Assembly: GCA_902615975.1 (NCBI GenBank)
Contig: CACMRC010000008.1
Span: forward strand, 1 to 62,954
Reading direction: 5' to 3'
Length of the DNA stretch: 62,954 nt
Origin: an uncultured Pelagibacteraceae bacterium
GTDB lineage: Bacteria > Pseudomonadota > Alphaproteobacteria > Pelagibacterales > Pelagibacteraceae
The translations under genes and the position numbers were made by a program. Below the pieces are notes generated by a model that was not told the origin of the DNA, searched no databases, and saw only the letters and a list, made by a program, of their open reading frames with translations. Below, in pieces: positions 8,943 to 17,098 of this stretch (its first letter is position 1; each line of letters begins with the position of its first letter).

Positions 8943-9620
8943 TTATTGTTGAAAGCTATACTTTTTCTCTAAATATTTAATTACATTATGTATGATAAAA
9001 GTCATGAACAAATAAATTCCACCGGCAACAACGAATACTTCGATTGGTTTAAAGGTTGTTGAAATTATATATTTAGCAACACCAGTTAAATCCATTAAAG
9101 TTACTGTACTCGCTAAAGAAGTTCCTTTCATCATCAATATGATTTCATTTCCATATGCGGGTAATGATTGTCGAATAGCGATTGGAATTTGAATTTTATA
9201 AAAGATTATTTTGTTTGATATACCTAAGCTTTTTCCAGCTTCAATAATGCCTGGTTTTATTGTTTGAAATGCTGATCTTAAAATTTCAGAGGTATATGCA
9301 CCCGTATTTAAAGTAAAAGCTATAATTGCACACCAATATGGTTCTTTTAAAATAACCCATAAAAATGTTGTTCTTAAATATTCGATTTGTCCTAATCCAA
9401 AATAAATAATAAAAATCTGAACCAACAAAGGTGTTCCTCTAAATATGTAAGAATAACCGTATGCAAATTTATTAATAAATATATTTTTATTTAATCTTAA
9501 AATTGCAAAGAAGAGACCTAGGAATAATCCAAAAAATAATGATGCAGATAATAATTTTAAAGTGACTACTGTTGCTCCTAAAAGTTTGGGGAAACTAGTA
9601 ATCATTAAGTCAAAATCCAT
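8943..9620 (-). CDS. Amino-acid ABC transporter permease (HisM type)
   Basis: A 225-residue inner membrane permease of the polar amino acid family (HisM/ArtM/OccM type) with about five membrane segments. The conserved cytoplasmic EAA loop appears as IEAGKSLGISNKIIFYKIQIPIAIRQSLPAYGNEI, and the upstream FRGTPLLVQIFIIYFGLGQ is the typical RGTPxLVQ motif. Its ATG shares one base with the stop of the partner permease (TAATG), so translation is coupled. Together with that partner it forms the channel, but no matching ATPase gene lies nearby. Confidence 0.92.
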   Translation of the reverse strand: MDFDLMITSFPKLLGATVVTLKLLSASLFFGLFLGLFFAILRLNKNIFINKFAYGYSYIFRGTPLLVQIFIIYFGLGQIEYLRTTFLWVILKEPYWCAIIAFTLNTGAYTSEILRSAFQTIKPGIIEAGKSLGISNKIIFYKIQIPIAIRQSLPAYGNEIILMMKGTSLASTVTLMDLTGVAKYIISTTFKPIEVFVVAGGIYLFMTFIIHNVIKYLEKKYSFQQ

Positions 9621-10312
9621 TAATACCCCCTGCTATACCTAACTTCTAACTTATTAATCAATTTCATACTCACGTAAGTAAGCAATAGATATAAAACTGC
9701 CGCAAAAGAATAAAAAAACAGTGGATCCCGTGTTGAGCCAGCTGCAATATAAGATTGTCTCATTATTTCTACTAATCCTGTTACTGAAATAAGAGAGGTA
9801 TCTTTTAAAGTTATTTGCCAAACATTGCTCAAATTTGGAATAGCTAATCTTAACATCTGGGGTAATATTATTTTATAAAATTGACCAAACTTATTTATTC
9901 CAAGAACTTTTGCAGCTTCAAATTGACCTTTGTCTATTGATTGAATTGCTCCCCTAAATACTTCTGTTGAATAAGCTCCAGAAATAATACCAATAGCCAT
10001 TGAACCAGTAATAAAGGCATTTATTTCTATGTATTCATAATAGCCAAAAATAGAAGCCACATACATGATAGCTCCACTTCCTCCAAAAAAGAAAAGGTAG
10101 ATTACTAATAGTTCAGGAACTCCACGAATAACTGTAGTGTAAAAATTACCAACTAAATTTAAAGTTTTATATTTTGAAAGCTTTAAAGGAGTGAAAATTA
10201 ATGCAAAAAAGAAACCAACTAACATTGCTGTAATTGAAACAGCAACTGTCATCAGGGTTGCGTAAAATAACTCATCCCCCCAACCTGTTTTACCAAATGC
10301 GAGAAGTTCCAT
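9620..10312 (-). CDS. Amino-acid ABC transporter permease (HisQ type)
   Basis: A 230-residue permease of the HisQ/OccQ type, with about five membrane segments, the IRGVPELLVIYLFFFGGSG motif and the EAA loop FEAAKVLGINKFGQFYKIILPQMLRLAIPNL. It pairs with the downstream HisM-type permease. The start ATG at 10312 has no recognisable Shine-Dalgarno. Instead a 10-bp perfect hairpin (10320-10342) ends 7 nt upstream, between this gene and the binding-protein gene, so its translation rate is likely lower than that of the binding protein. Confidence 0.92.
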   Translation of the reverse strand: MELLAFGKTGWGDELFYATLMTVAVSITAMLVGFFFALIFTPLKLSKYKTLNLVGNFYTTVIRGVPELLVIYLFFFGGSGAIMYVASIFGYYEYIEINAFITGSMAIGIISGAYSTEVFRGAIQSIDKGQFEAAKVLGINKFGQFYKIILPQMLRLAIPNLSNVWQITLKDTSLISVTGLVEIMRQSYIAAGSTRDPLFFYSFAAVLYLLLTYVSMKLINKLEVRYSRGY

Positions 10313-10319
10313 ATAGATT

Positions 10320-10342
10320 GGCGACTATATATTATAGTCGCC
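10320..10342 (-). terminator. Perfect hairpin between amino-acid binding protein and permease
   Basis: A 10-bp perfect inverted repeat (GGCGACTATA / TATAGTCGCC) with a 3-nt loop sits after the binding-protein stop and ends 7 nt before the permease ATG. No U-tract follows, so it is more likely an mRNA-stabilising or translation-limiting element than a true terminator. Confidence 0.6.
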
Positions 10343-10356
10343 AGATCTGAAATGAA

Positions 10357-11208
10357 TTACATAGAAGCGTCGAAACCAAAGTGCTTAATAGCAAGTTTGC
10401 TAATAATTCCTTGTTTTCTAGCTTTGTTAATTGCTTTGTTGAAGTCTTTTAGGATTTTGGCATCTCTTTTTCCAATCGCACTATCGCTAGCTTGTCTTAT
10501 ACCAACACCTACACCATTACCAAATGCACCACCTGAAAAAGTTGGTCCAACTAATACAACTGGTTTACCAGATTTATCTGCATAATCTGTAAATGCAACT
10601 GCTGCAGCTAAAGCAACATCACATCTTCCAGATGTTAGATCAAGGTTAACTTCGTCTTGAGTTTTATAAGTTCTAACATTTACACTTCCTACGTCACCTG
10701 ACTCTAAAAAGTTTTGGTGAATTGTTCCTGTTTGAGTACATACAGTTTTACCAGCAAGTGCTCCTGTTAATGTTTTAAGAGCTTTTTTAACATCAGATCC
10801 ACCTAATGATAAATTAATACCTTCAGGTGTATCCATGCCCTCTAAGCTTGAACCTTTCATTACTGCAAGAGAAGCTACTTCATCAGCGTAACCTTGTGAA
10901 AACGTAATTGTTTTTTGTCTTTCAGCAGTAATTGACATTCCGGCCATTATTGCATCAAACTTTCTCATTACTAGAGCGGGTATCATTCCGTCCCAGTCTT
11001 GTTCAACAATTGTGCACTCGTACTTCATAATTGTACAAAGTTCTTGAGCAAGCTCTACCTCAAAACCAATAAGATTACCTGATGCATCCTTTGAATTCCA
11101 TGGAGGGTAAGCGCCTTCAGTTCCAATTTTTATTTTTTCAGCAGAAACATTTCCAATGATAAATAAAGAAGCAAGTACTGTTAAAATAGTTTTTTTAAAT
11201 ATATTCAT
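10357..11208 (-). CDS. Polar amino-acid ABC transporter binding protein (Lys/Arg/Orn/opine type)
   Basis: A 283-residue periplasmic binding protein of family 3, with signal peptide cleaved after VSA near residue 23. The mature start KIKIGTEGAYPPWNSKD and the motifs GFEVELAQELC, QDWDGMIPALVMRKFDAIMAGMSIT and ERQKTITFSQGY are characteristic of lysine/arginine/ornithine/octopine binders. It leads an operon with two permeases and a PhyH oxygenase, and sits just downstream of a polyamine/MTA gene cluster. A basic amino acid or related N-compound is the likely ligand, but this is inference. Confidence 0.92.
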   Translation of the reverse strand: MNIFKKTILTVLASLFIIGNVSAEKIKIGTEGAYPPWNSKDASGNLIGFEVELAQELCTIMKYECTIVEQDWDGMIPALVMRKFDAIMAGMSITAERQKTITFSQGYADEVASLAVMKGSSLEGMDTPEGINLSLGGSDVKKALKTLTGALAGKTVCTQTGTIHQNFLESGDVGSVNVRTYKTQDEVNLDLTSGRCDVALAAAVAFTDYADKSGKPVVLVGPTFSGGAFGNGVGVGIRQASDSAIGKRDAKILKDFNKAINKARKQGIISKLAIKHFGFDASM

Positions 11209-11267
11209 TATTTTCTCCTTTGATTAAGAAGAATTATTTCACAGATTTAAATAAGAAAAAAGAAAAA

Positions 11268-12308
11268 TTAATGATTAATTGATGAAGAAAAATTCCAAGA
11301 GCAATCAAAACTAGGTATGTAAACTCTTGATAATTTTGCGTTTCCAAAATTTTGATTAAAAACATTCAGCCAATTTTCAACCTGTTGTGGTTTTTTATCC
11401 TGACTCCCTACCTGAGCTGTGATAACTCCTTTTGGTTTTAATATTCTGACTAATGAGTCCATATTTTTTGCGGCTAAATCTATACAAAACTGATCGTCAT
11501 TAAGATCAACAAAAATATGATCATAAGTATCATCACTTACTGACTTAATACTTTCAAACGCATCACCCCATACACATTTAACAGAATTTTTTTCTGTTGC
11601 TTTCTTACCAATATCCCCAAGGTGTTTATTACAAACATCTACTACTTCAGGGTCTAGCTCGTACCAATCTATAAAGTTAAAATTTTTAGAAATACATTCT
11701 CTTGCTACCCCACCATCACCACCACCTATGATAGCAGCTCTTTCATTATCTTTGTTTAAATTTAAACCAGAACCAACAAAAGTATAGCTGTATAAATGTT
11801 CATCAGTAGCTGCAACTTGTATTTCACCATCTATAAATAAAGATTTACCAAATTGTTCTAAGTCTAAAATTTCAATATGTTGACCTACTTTAGATTTAAA
11901 ATCTTCCAAAACATCATTTACAACGTAAGATTTTTGCAGACCTGGTGAGCTATAAATATCAGGATAAAGAGATTTGGTATCTCTATTAAATTCTTTTTTT
12001 ACTATTCTATTGTGTTCAAATTCTTTTTTTATTATATCAATTGCAACCGATGGACTTACTTTTCCACATGTAAAAAAGTCAAAACTTATAATTCCTTTTT
12101 CAGGGAATGTATGAAAACTAATATGACTTTCAGCTAATAAGGCAAGAATTGTAAAACCTTGGGGTTCAAATTTATATTTTGAAATATTTAAAATTGTTAC
12201 TTTTGCAGCTTTTGCAATATCATGAATTACTTTTTCAAATATAGATGGATCATACTCTTTAGTTGTTCCAATTATGTCTAGAGTGATATGCTCCCCAACT
12301 TTAGTCAT
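11268..12308 (-). CDS. speDE: SpeD-SpeE fusion: S-adenosylmethionine decarboxylase + aminopropyltransferase-like domain
   Basis: A 346-residue two-domain protein. Residues 1-110 are a bacterial class 1b AdoMet decarboxylase: the self-cleavage site is E60-S61 in AESHISFHTFPE, with H66 and C81 at the positions of the known catalytic His and Cys. Residues 140-346 form a spermidine-synthase-like Rossmann domain with GGGDGGVAREC at 195. Together they would make decarboxylated AdoMet and transfer its aminopropyl group, releasing methylthioadenosine. The second domain is unusual: the normal YHE motif reads YSY at 173-175, and the DSTDP-type loop reads DLNDD. The product polyamine is therefore uncertain. 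It ends the operon with mtnP, mtnA and an aldolase. Confidence 0.85.
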   Translation of the reverse strand: MTKVGEHITLDIIGTTKEYDPSIFEKVIHDIAKAAKVTILNISKYKFEPQGFTILALLAESHISFHTFPEKGIISFDFFTCGKVSPSVAIDIIKKEFEHNRIVKKEFNRDTKSLYPDIYSSPGLQKSYVVNDVLEDFKSKVGQHIEILDLEQFGKSLFIDGEIQVAATDEHLYSYTFVGSGLNLNKDNERAAIIGGGDGGVARECISKNFNFIDWYELDPEVVDVCNKHLGDIGKKATEKNSVKCVWGDAFESIKSVSDDTYDHIFVDLNDDQFCIDLAAKNMDSLVRILKPKGVITAQVGSQDKKPQQVENWLNVFNQNFGNAKLSRVYIPSFDCSWNFSSSINH

Positions 12309-12312
12309 ATAA

Positions 12313-12978
12313 CTAACTGCTTTTATAATTTTTAACTTTTTCTAAGATTTTTTTCATTTCAGCTAATGAAAGATTCTTAGGCTCACCCATCTTTAAAGCA
12401 ATAATATATTGATGGCAAATATTTTCTACCTCTTGAGCAAGCTCAAAAGCTTTAGATAAATTTTCACCAAATGCAACCTGTCCATGGTTCGCCATAAGAC
12501 ATGCCTTCCTATCTTTTAAAGCTTTAATCATATTCGCTGAAAGTTCATGGGTACCAAAAGTTGCATATTCAGAACATCTAATATCTTCACCACCTGCAAG
12601 AGCAATCATGTAATGAAATGGTGGAATAGATTTTCCATGAGTAGATACCGCTGTAGCATGAGGTGAATGAGCATGGACTATTGCTTTTGCTTCCCACTTG
12701 TTTTTATAAATATCTTGGTGAAAACGCCATTCTGATGATGGATTTTTTCCAGAATTAAACCATGATAAGAAGTCTTTTTCCTCAGTTAAAGACAAAAAAA
12801 CAATATCTTCTGGTTTTAAAGCCTCATACTTCTTTCCAGATGGAGTTATAAAAAAACCTTCAATACCATCTTCAATTCCTCTCACAGAAATATTTCCTGA
12901 TCTTAGAGGAGATAAATTAGTTGTGTTTAATTTAATTGAATACTCAATTACCTCTTCTCTTTCTTTTAAATTTTTCAT
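12313..12978 (-). CDS. Class II aldolase, fuculose-phosphate aldolase-like (probable methylthioribulose-1-phosphate aldolase)
   Basis: A 221-residue zinc aldolase strongly resembling E. coli FucA along its whole length, with PSSEWRFH, the zinc ligands in VHAHSPHATAV, YATFGTHELS and the third metal His in MANHGQVAFG. Next to mtnA and mtnP, the likely substrate is 5-methylthioribulose-1-phosphate. FucA-like enzymes in this setting cleave it to dihydroxyacetone phosphate and methylthioacetaldehyde (the DHAP shunt known from Rhodospirillum rubrum and some E. coli), whereas MtnB dehydrates it. The similarity to FucA rather than MtnB favours cleavage. It overlaps mtnA by 4 bp and speDE starts 4 nt downstream. 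Confidence 0.82.
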   Translation of the reverse strand: MKNLKEREEVIEYSIKLNTTNLSPLRSGNISVRGIEDGIEGFFITPSGKKYEALKPEDIVFLSLTEEKDFLSWFNSGKNPSSEWRFHQDIYKNKWEAKAIVHAHSPHATAVSTHGKSIPPFHYMIALAGGEDIRCSEYATFGTHELSANMIKALKDRKACLMANHGQVAFGENLSKAFELAQEVENICHQYIIALKMGEPKNLSLAEMKKILEKVKNYKSS

Positions 12979-14045
12979 TTAAATAATTTTTTTAATCCAT
13001 CAAAAGAAGCTTCAGAAATCCCTCTTTCAGTAATCAATCCTGTTACATATTTTGCAGGTGTTACATCAAAAGCTAAATTCATAGCTTTACTTTTAGTTGG
13101 GTATATCAAGACTTTCTTAATTTTGTTATTTTCATCTAGACCTTCAACATGAGATAATTCCTCTGAATTTCTTTCCTCAATGGGAATATCTTTTGCATCT
13201 TTGATGTCCCAATCAATTGTTGAGCTTGGAAGGGCTACATAAAACGGAACACTATTATCATGAGCGGCTAATGCTTTAAGATAAGTTCCAATTTTATTAC
13301 AAACGTCTCCATTTGACAAAGTTCTATCAGTTCCTACAATGCACATATCAACCTCTCCTCTCTGCATTAAAATACCTCCTGTATTATCAGCAATAATAGT
13401 ATTAGGAATTTCTTCTTCATTTAATTCATATGAGGTTAAATTAGCACCTTGGTTTCTTGGTCTTGTTTCATCTACCCATACATGAACTGGTATACCTTTT
13501 TTGTGTGCATGATAAATTGGTGATGTAGCGGTACCCCAATTAATTGTTGCTAACCAACCAGCATTACAATGTGTTAATATATTTACAGTATCTTTCTTTT
13601 TATTATAAATTCCTTCAATTATTTTTAATCCATTAATACCAATATTTTCACAAAACTTTTCATCTTCATCACATATTTCTTTTGCTTCATTCAGGGCAAT
13701 GCTTAATATTTGATTGCTATTAATTCCTGATAATTTTTTCATCATACGGTCTACAGCCCATTTTAAATTAATGGCAGTAGGTCTTGATTGAATTAATTCT
13801 TCTGCACTTTTTTTTATAAATTCTGGATCATTATTTTCTTGTACTGCTAAAACTATACCGTAAGCAGCCGTACCACCAATTAGAGGTGCACCTCTTACCT
13901 CCATTACTTTTATTGCATTAATTGCATCTTTTACTGATTTGAGATCTTTTATTATAAATTTATGAGGAAGTTTAGTTTGATCAATTATTTTAACAACATT
14001 TCCCTCATACCATATTGTTCGATATTCTTTTCCTTCTATTTTCAT
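12975..14045 (-). CDS. mtnA: Methylthioribose-1-phosphate isomerase
   Basis: A 356-residue member of the MtnA/eIF2B-alpha family that converts 5-methylthioribose-1-phosphate to methylthioribulose-1-phosphate. The catalytic Cys is in LTHCNAGWLAT and the catalytic Asp in VGTDRTLSNGDVCNKIGTY, and the typical WVDETRPRNQGANLTSYEL stretch is intact. Full family length with no gaps is seen. It is translated just upstream of the aldolase with a 4-bp overlap and 6 nt downstream of the lipoprotein hydrolase gene. The context places it firmly in methylthioadenosine recycling. Confidence 0.95.
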   Translation of the reverse strand: MKIEGKEYRTIWYEGNVVKIIDQTKLPHKFIIKDLKSVKDAINAIKVMEVRGAPLIGGTAAYGIVLAVQENNDPEFIKKSAEELIQSRPTAINLKWAVDRMMKKLSGINSNQILSIALNEAKEICDEDEKFCENIGINGLKIIEGIYNKKKDTVNILTHCNAGWLATINWGTATSPIYHAHKKGIPVHVWVDETRPRNQGANLTSYELNEEEIPNTIIADNTGGILMQRGEVDMCIVGTDRTLSNGDVCNKIGTYLKALAAHDNSVPFYVALPSSTIDWDIKDAKDIPIEERNSEELSHVEGLDENNKIKKVLIYPTKSKAMNLAFDVTPAKYVTGLITERGISEASFDGLKKLFK

Positions 14046-14051
14046 TAGAAA

Positions 14052-14858
14052 TTATCCCTGCTCTTCAATATATTTTTTTATAATTTTTTTTGTTTCATTA
14101 ATTCTGCAGTCTTTTCTATAAGTATTGTGGCCCTCACCACATTTGTAAGCTATAATATTAACTGTATCTGGTGATTTTTCCTTAAGAAACATAAGTTCTT
14201 TTGATCTGTTAAATTTATCATCTTCATATGCAAAAATAAGAGCTTTAATTAAATCTGCTTCTTTTATCTGCTTAACCTGCTTAGGTCTAATTTCCTTTCT
14301 CCATACTGGATATTTATTAATTTCATGTCTTGGTCCACAACATGCTGGAGCAAAAACAATTGCTGAATTAAATTTTATCCCTACTTTTGGCATCAACATA
14401 AGTGAAGACCAGCCTCCAGCAGAAACTCCTGAAAGAAAAATATTTTTAGGCTTGATGCCATTATCTAATAATTGATCTAAAACATTATCAATTTCATTAA
14501 CTCTTTTTTCAATATATGACCCAGGTTTATTTCCATCAGTTGATTTAGAACACAAATAATAAAAGAAAAGGTTATCAATTTCATTTAAGCTAAATAAAGA
14601 ATTTGGAATAGCGTTATATTTTCTTTTACATTTTTCTTTTTTTTGAGGCCTAGTTGTTCCATGAGAAAATATTATAATTTTTATATTTTCTGAATTATTT
14701 AAGCTTATATCAGGTGTTTTTCCTTTATAAGATTTTGAAATTGGCTGTAAATTAAATTTATTCTTATCATTATCAACAACAAATCCACTTAGGTTTTTTG
14801 TGTAAGAACAAGAAATAAATATAAAGTAAATTAAAATTGTATAAATTATTTTTCTCAC
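14052..14858 (-). CDS. Lipoprotein alpha/beta-hydrolase of unknown substrate
   Basis: A 268-residue protein with an N-terminal hydrophobic segment ending in a lipobox-like FISC (Cys near residue 17), so it is probably an envelope lipoprotein. The body is an alpha/beta-hydrolase: an oxyanion-loop IFSHGTTRP, the nucleophile elbow LSGVSAGGWSS (G-x-S-x-G), an acidic region FAYEDD and a candidate catalytic His in GEGHNTY. It overlaps mtnP by 4 bp and precedes mtnA by 6 nt, so it belongs to the MTA-salvage operon. This is puzzling because the pathway is cytoplasmic. The function is unknown. Confidence 0.72.
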   Translation of the reverse strand: MRKIIYTILIYFIFISCSYTKNLSGFVVDNDKNKFNLQPISKSYKGKTPDISLNNSENIKIIIFSHGTTRPQKKEKCKRKYNAIPNSLFSLNEIDNLFFYYLCSKSTDGNKPGSYIEKRVNEIDNVLDQLLDNGIKPKNIFLSGVSAGGWSSLMLMPKVGIKFNSAIVFAPACCGPRHEINKYPVWRKEIRPKQVKQIKEADLIKALIFAYEDDKFNRSKELMFLKEKSPDTVNIIAYKCGEGHNTYRKDCRINETKKIIKKYIEEQG

Positions 14859-15727
14859 TTATTTAAGACTCTTCCAGCTATTGTCTTGAGTTTCTCAATT
14901 GTTTTTTCTGTTCTTTTTTCTGGAGCAGTAATAATTGCTACATCTAAACAATTGTTTGTTGGGTCATTTGGATCAATATGATCTTCAAAATTATCAATTA
15001 AATTTTTTATCATAACTTTTGCTTTTTCAGCGTTACCTAATAAAACTTTGATTACTTGTTGAACATCAACATTTTTGTGATCAGGATGCCAACAATCAAA
15101 ATCAGTCACCATTGAAACAGATGCATATCTAATTTCAGCTTCTCTTGCTAATTTTGCTTCAGGCATATTTGTCATTCCAATTACATCTGCTTTCCAAGAT
15201 CTATATAAATTTGATTCTGCTAATGTAGAAAATTGAGGTCCTTCCATAACTACATAAGTTCCATTTCTTTGATAATCTATTTTAGATTTTTTAATTGCTT
15301 CCTCACATGCATTCATTAATCCATTAGAGGTTGGATGAGCCATCGATACATGGGCAACAATCTCGTCATCATAAAAAGTTTTATTTCTTGCAAAAGTCCT
15401 ATCAATAAATTGATCTACAATTACAAATTTTCCAGGAGGTAAATTTTCTTTAAGAGAACCAACAGCCGATACAGAGACAATATCAGTTACGCCTAGCTGC
15501 TTAAGCGCATCTATATTTGCTCTAAAATTTATATTTGAAGGAGATACAAAATGTCCCCTACCGTGTCTTGGTAAAAAGTAAACTATCTTACTATTATAAT
15601 GAGTTTTCAAAATTTGATCAGATGGTTTTCCCCAGGGGGTTTTTAAATCAAGTAATTCTCTATCTTTGAATTCCTCAACATCATAGAGACCACTGCCACC
15701 AATAATTGCTAATTTATTTGTTGTCAT
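14855..15727 (-). CDS. mtnP: S-methyl-5'-thioadenosine phosphorylase
   Basis: A 290-residue purine nucleoside phosphorylase family enzyme that splits methylthioadenosine into adenine and methylthioribose-1-phosphate. Typical MtnP motifs are LAIIGGSGLYDVEEF, PRHGRGHFVSPSNINFRANIDALK, MEGPQFSTLAES and MTNMPEAKLAREAEIRYASV. It opens the operon mtnP - hydrolase - mtnA - aldolase - speDE. The MTA substrate is supplied by the aminopropyltransferase at the operon end, and the adenine product can be used by the divergent apt gene. Only 41 bp separate it from apt. Confidence 0.96.
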   Translation of the reverse strand: MTTNKLAIIGGSGLYDVEEFKDRELLDLKTPWGKPSDQILKTHYNSKIVYFLPRHGRGHFVSPSNINFRANIDALKQLGVTDIVSVSAVGSLKENLPPGKFVIVDQFIDRTFARNKTFYDDEIVAHVSMAHPTSNGLMNACEEAIKKSKIDYQRNGTYVVMEGPQFSTLAESNLYRSWKADVIGMTNMPEAKLAREAEIRYASVSMVTDFDCWHPDHKNVDVQQVIKVLLGNAEKAKVMIKNLIDNFEDHIDPNDPTNNCLDVAIITAPEKRTEKTIEKLKTIAGRVLNK

Positions 15728-15768
15728 AATTAAAAATATATTTATTTATACTTTTATATTTAACTATT

Positions 15769-16296
15769 ATGAACCTAAAAGATTATATTAGATCAATTCC
15801 TGATTATCCAAAAAAAGGTATTTTATTTAGAGATATAACAACACTAATTAAAGATGAAAATGCATTTGAGGAAACGATTAATCAAATCATTGATAGGTCA
15901 AAAAAATACAATTTTACAAAAATTGCAGCTATAGAATCTAGAGGTTTTGTATTTGCTTCAGCTGTTTCGTTTGTTCTTAAAAAACCTTTTATTATGCTTA
16001 GAAAAAAAAATAAATTGCCAGCAGATGTTCACTCTGTAGATTTTGAGCTTGAGTATGGAACTGCAACAATTGAAGTACACAAAGACTCTATAAATGAAAA
16101 AGATGAAGTTTTAATAATAGATGATTTAATTGCGACCGGAGGTACAGCTGAAGCAGCAGCAAAATTGGTTGAGGTTTCTAAAGGTAAGGTTGCGGCGTTT
16201 GTATTTGTAATAAATCTATTTGATCTAGGTGGATCACATAATTTAGTAAAAAGTAATTACAAAGTTGAAAATTTAATTGATTTTCCTGGACATTAA
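15769..16296 (+). CDS. apt: Adenine phosphoribosyltransferase
   Basis: A 175-residue type I phosphoribosyltransferase of normal Apt length. It opens with the Apt-type IRSIPDYPKKGILFRDITTL and carries the PRPP loop VLIIDDLIATGGTAEAAAKL. It converts adenine and PRPP to AMP in the cytoplasm. Its placement divergent from mtnP by 41 bp fits recovery of the adenine released from methylthioadenosine. Both genes must share a very compact promoter region. Confidence 0.95.
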   Translation: MNLKDYIRSIPDYPKKGILFRDITTLIKDENAFEETINQIIDRSKKYNFTKIAAIESRGFVFASAVSFVLKKPFIMLRKKNKLPADVHSVDFELEYGTATIEVHKDSINEKDEVLIIDDLIATGGTAEAAAKLVEVSKGKVAAFVFVINLFDLGGSHNLVKSNYKVENLIDFPGH

Positions 16297-16300
16297 ATTT

Positions 16301-17098
16301 TTAAGAAATCCAGTCAGAATACAAATCCTTATTGATCTCTAAATATCTTGGATAAGTTTTATCAATATTAATTTTTATTAATTTTTGACTTGGATCTATA
16401 AAATAAATTTTATTTTCTATTTGTTTTTTAAGTTTTTCAATATCATCTAAATCCTTGTATTCACTATGAGCATAATTTTTTATTTTTTTTATAATTTTTT
16501 CAGGTTTTTTTAAAAAAGAAAAATGCCATCCCCCATTATTTAAAATCTGTGTTTTGAAAAAAATTCTTCTAAAAAAACCTCTTCTTAAAAATCTTTTATT
16601 TCTTAACCACTGAGGAGATTTCAAATACTTCTTGTAGCAAATTGATGAACCAAGCCAATTCTCGTCATAAAGCAGGTTTAATTTATATATAAAAAATCTT
16701 TGTTTAAAAATAGCAAATTTATTTATTTTTATTTCATTTAATAATTCAAGATTTGGGATTTCATCTGCATCAGAAATTAAAATTAAGTCATTTGGAGAAC
16801 ATTCTGTCAATGCCCGAGAGATTGCATTTCTATTAAAATTTTCTCTGTAAAAATTAGGACTCCATCCTTTTTTATAATTTTTAACTTCTTTAGGAATATC
16901 ATCCACAACTAGATAATTTATTTTTCTTTCGAATTTTTTAAATTTATTGATGTCAAAGTTTAATCTTTTTTCTTCACCTGCGTGATTTCTGGTTGCTTCA
17001 ACTACAACAAATTTATCTACATATTTGTCTAATATATTAAATCTTAAATCTAAATTAAGATCCTCGTCAAAATACATTACACAATCAAAGATATTCAT
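16301..17098 (-). CDS. Glycosyltransferase family 17 protein
   Basis: A 265-residue protein resembling GT17 enzymes (the family of eukaryotic bisecting beta-1,4-N-acetylglucosaminyltransferase III). It starts with IFDCVMYFDEDLNLDLRFNIL, continues with VVVEATRNHAGEEK and contains the DxD-type metal/nucleotide site ISDADEIPNLELLNE, all typical of the bacterial branch. It probably adds a sugar to a surface glycan, but donor and acceptor are unknown. It is very rich in Lys, Asn and Ile. Its stop lies 4 nt from the end of the convergent apt gene. Confidence 0.82.
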   Translation of the reverse strand: MNIFDCVMYFDEDLNLDLRFNILDKYVDKFVVVEATRNHAGEEKRLNFDINKFKKFERKINYLVVDDIPKEVKNYKKGWSPNFYRENFNRNAISRALTECSPNDLILISDADEIPNLELLNEIKINKFAIFKQRFFIYKLNLLYDENWLGSSICYKKYLKSPQWLRNKRFLRRGFFRRIFFKTQILNNGGWHFSFLKKPEKIIKKIKNYAHSEYKDLDDIEKLKKQIENKIYFIDPSQKLIKINIDKTYPRYLEINKDLYSDWIS

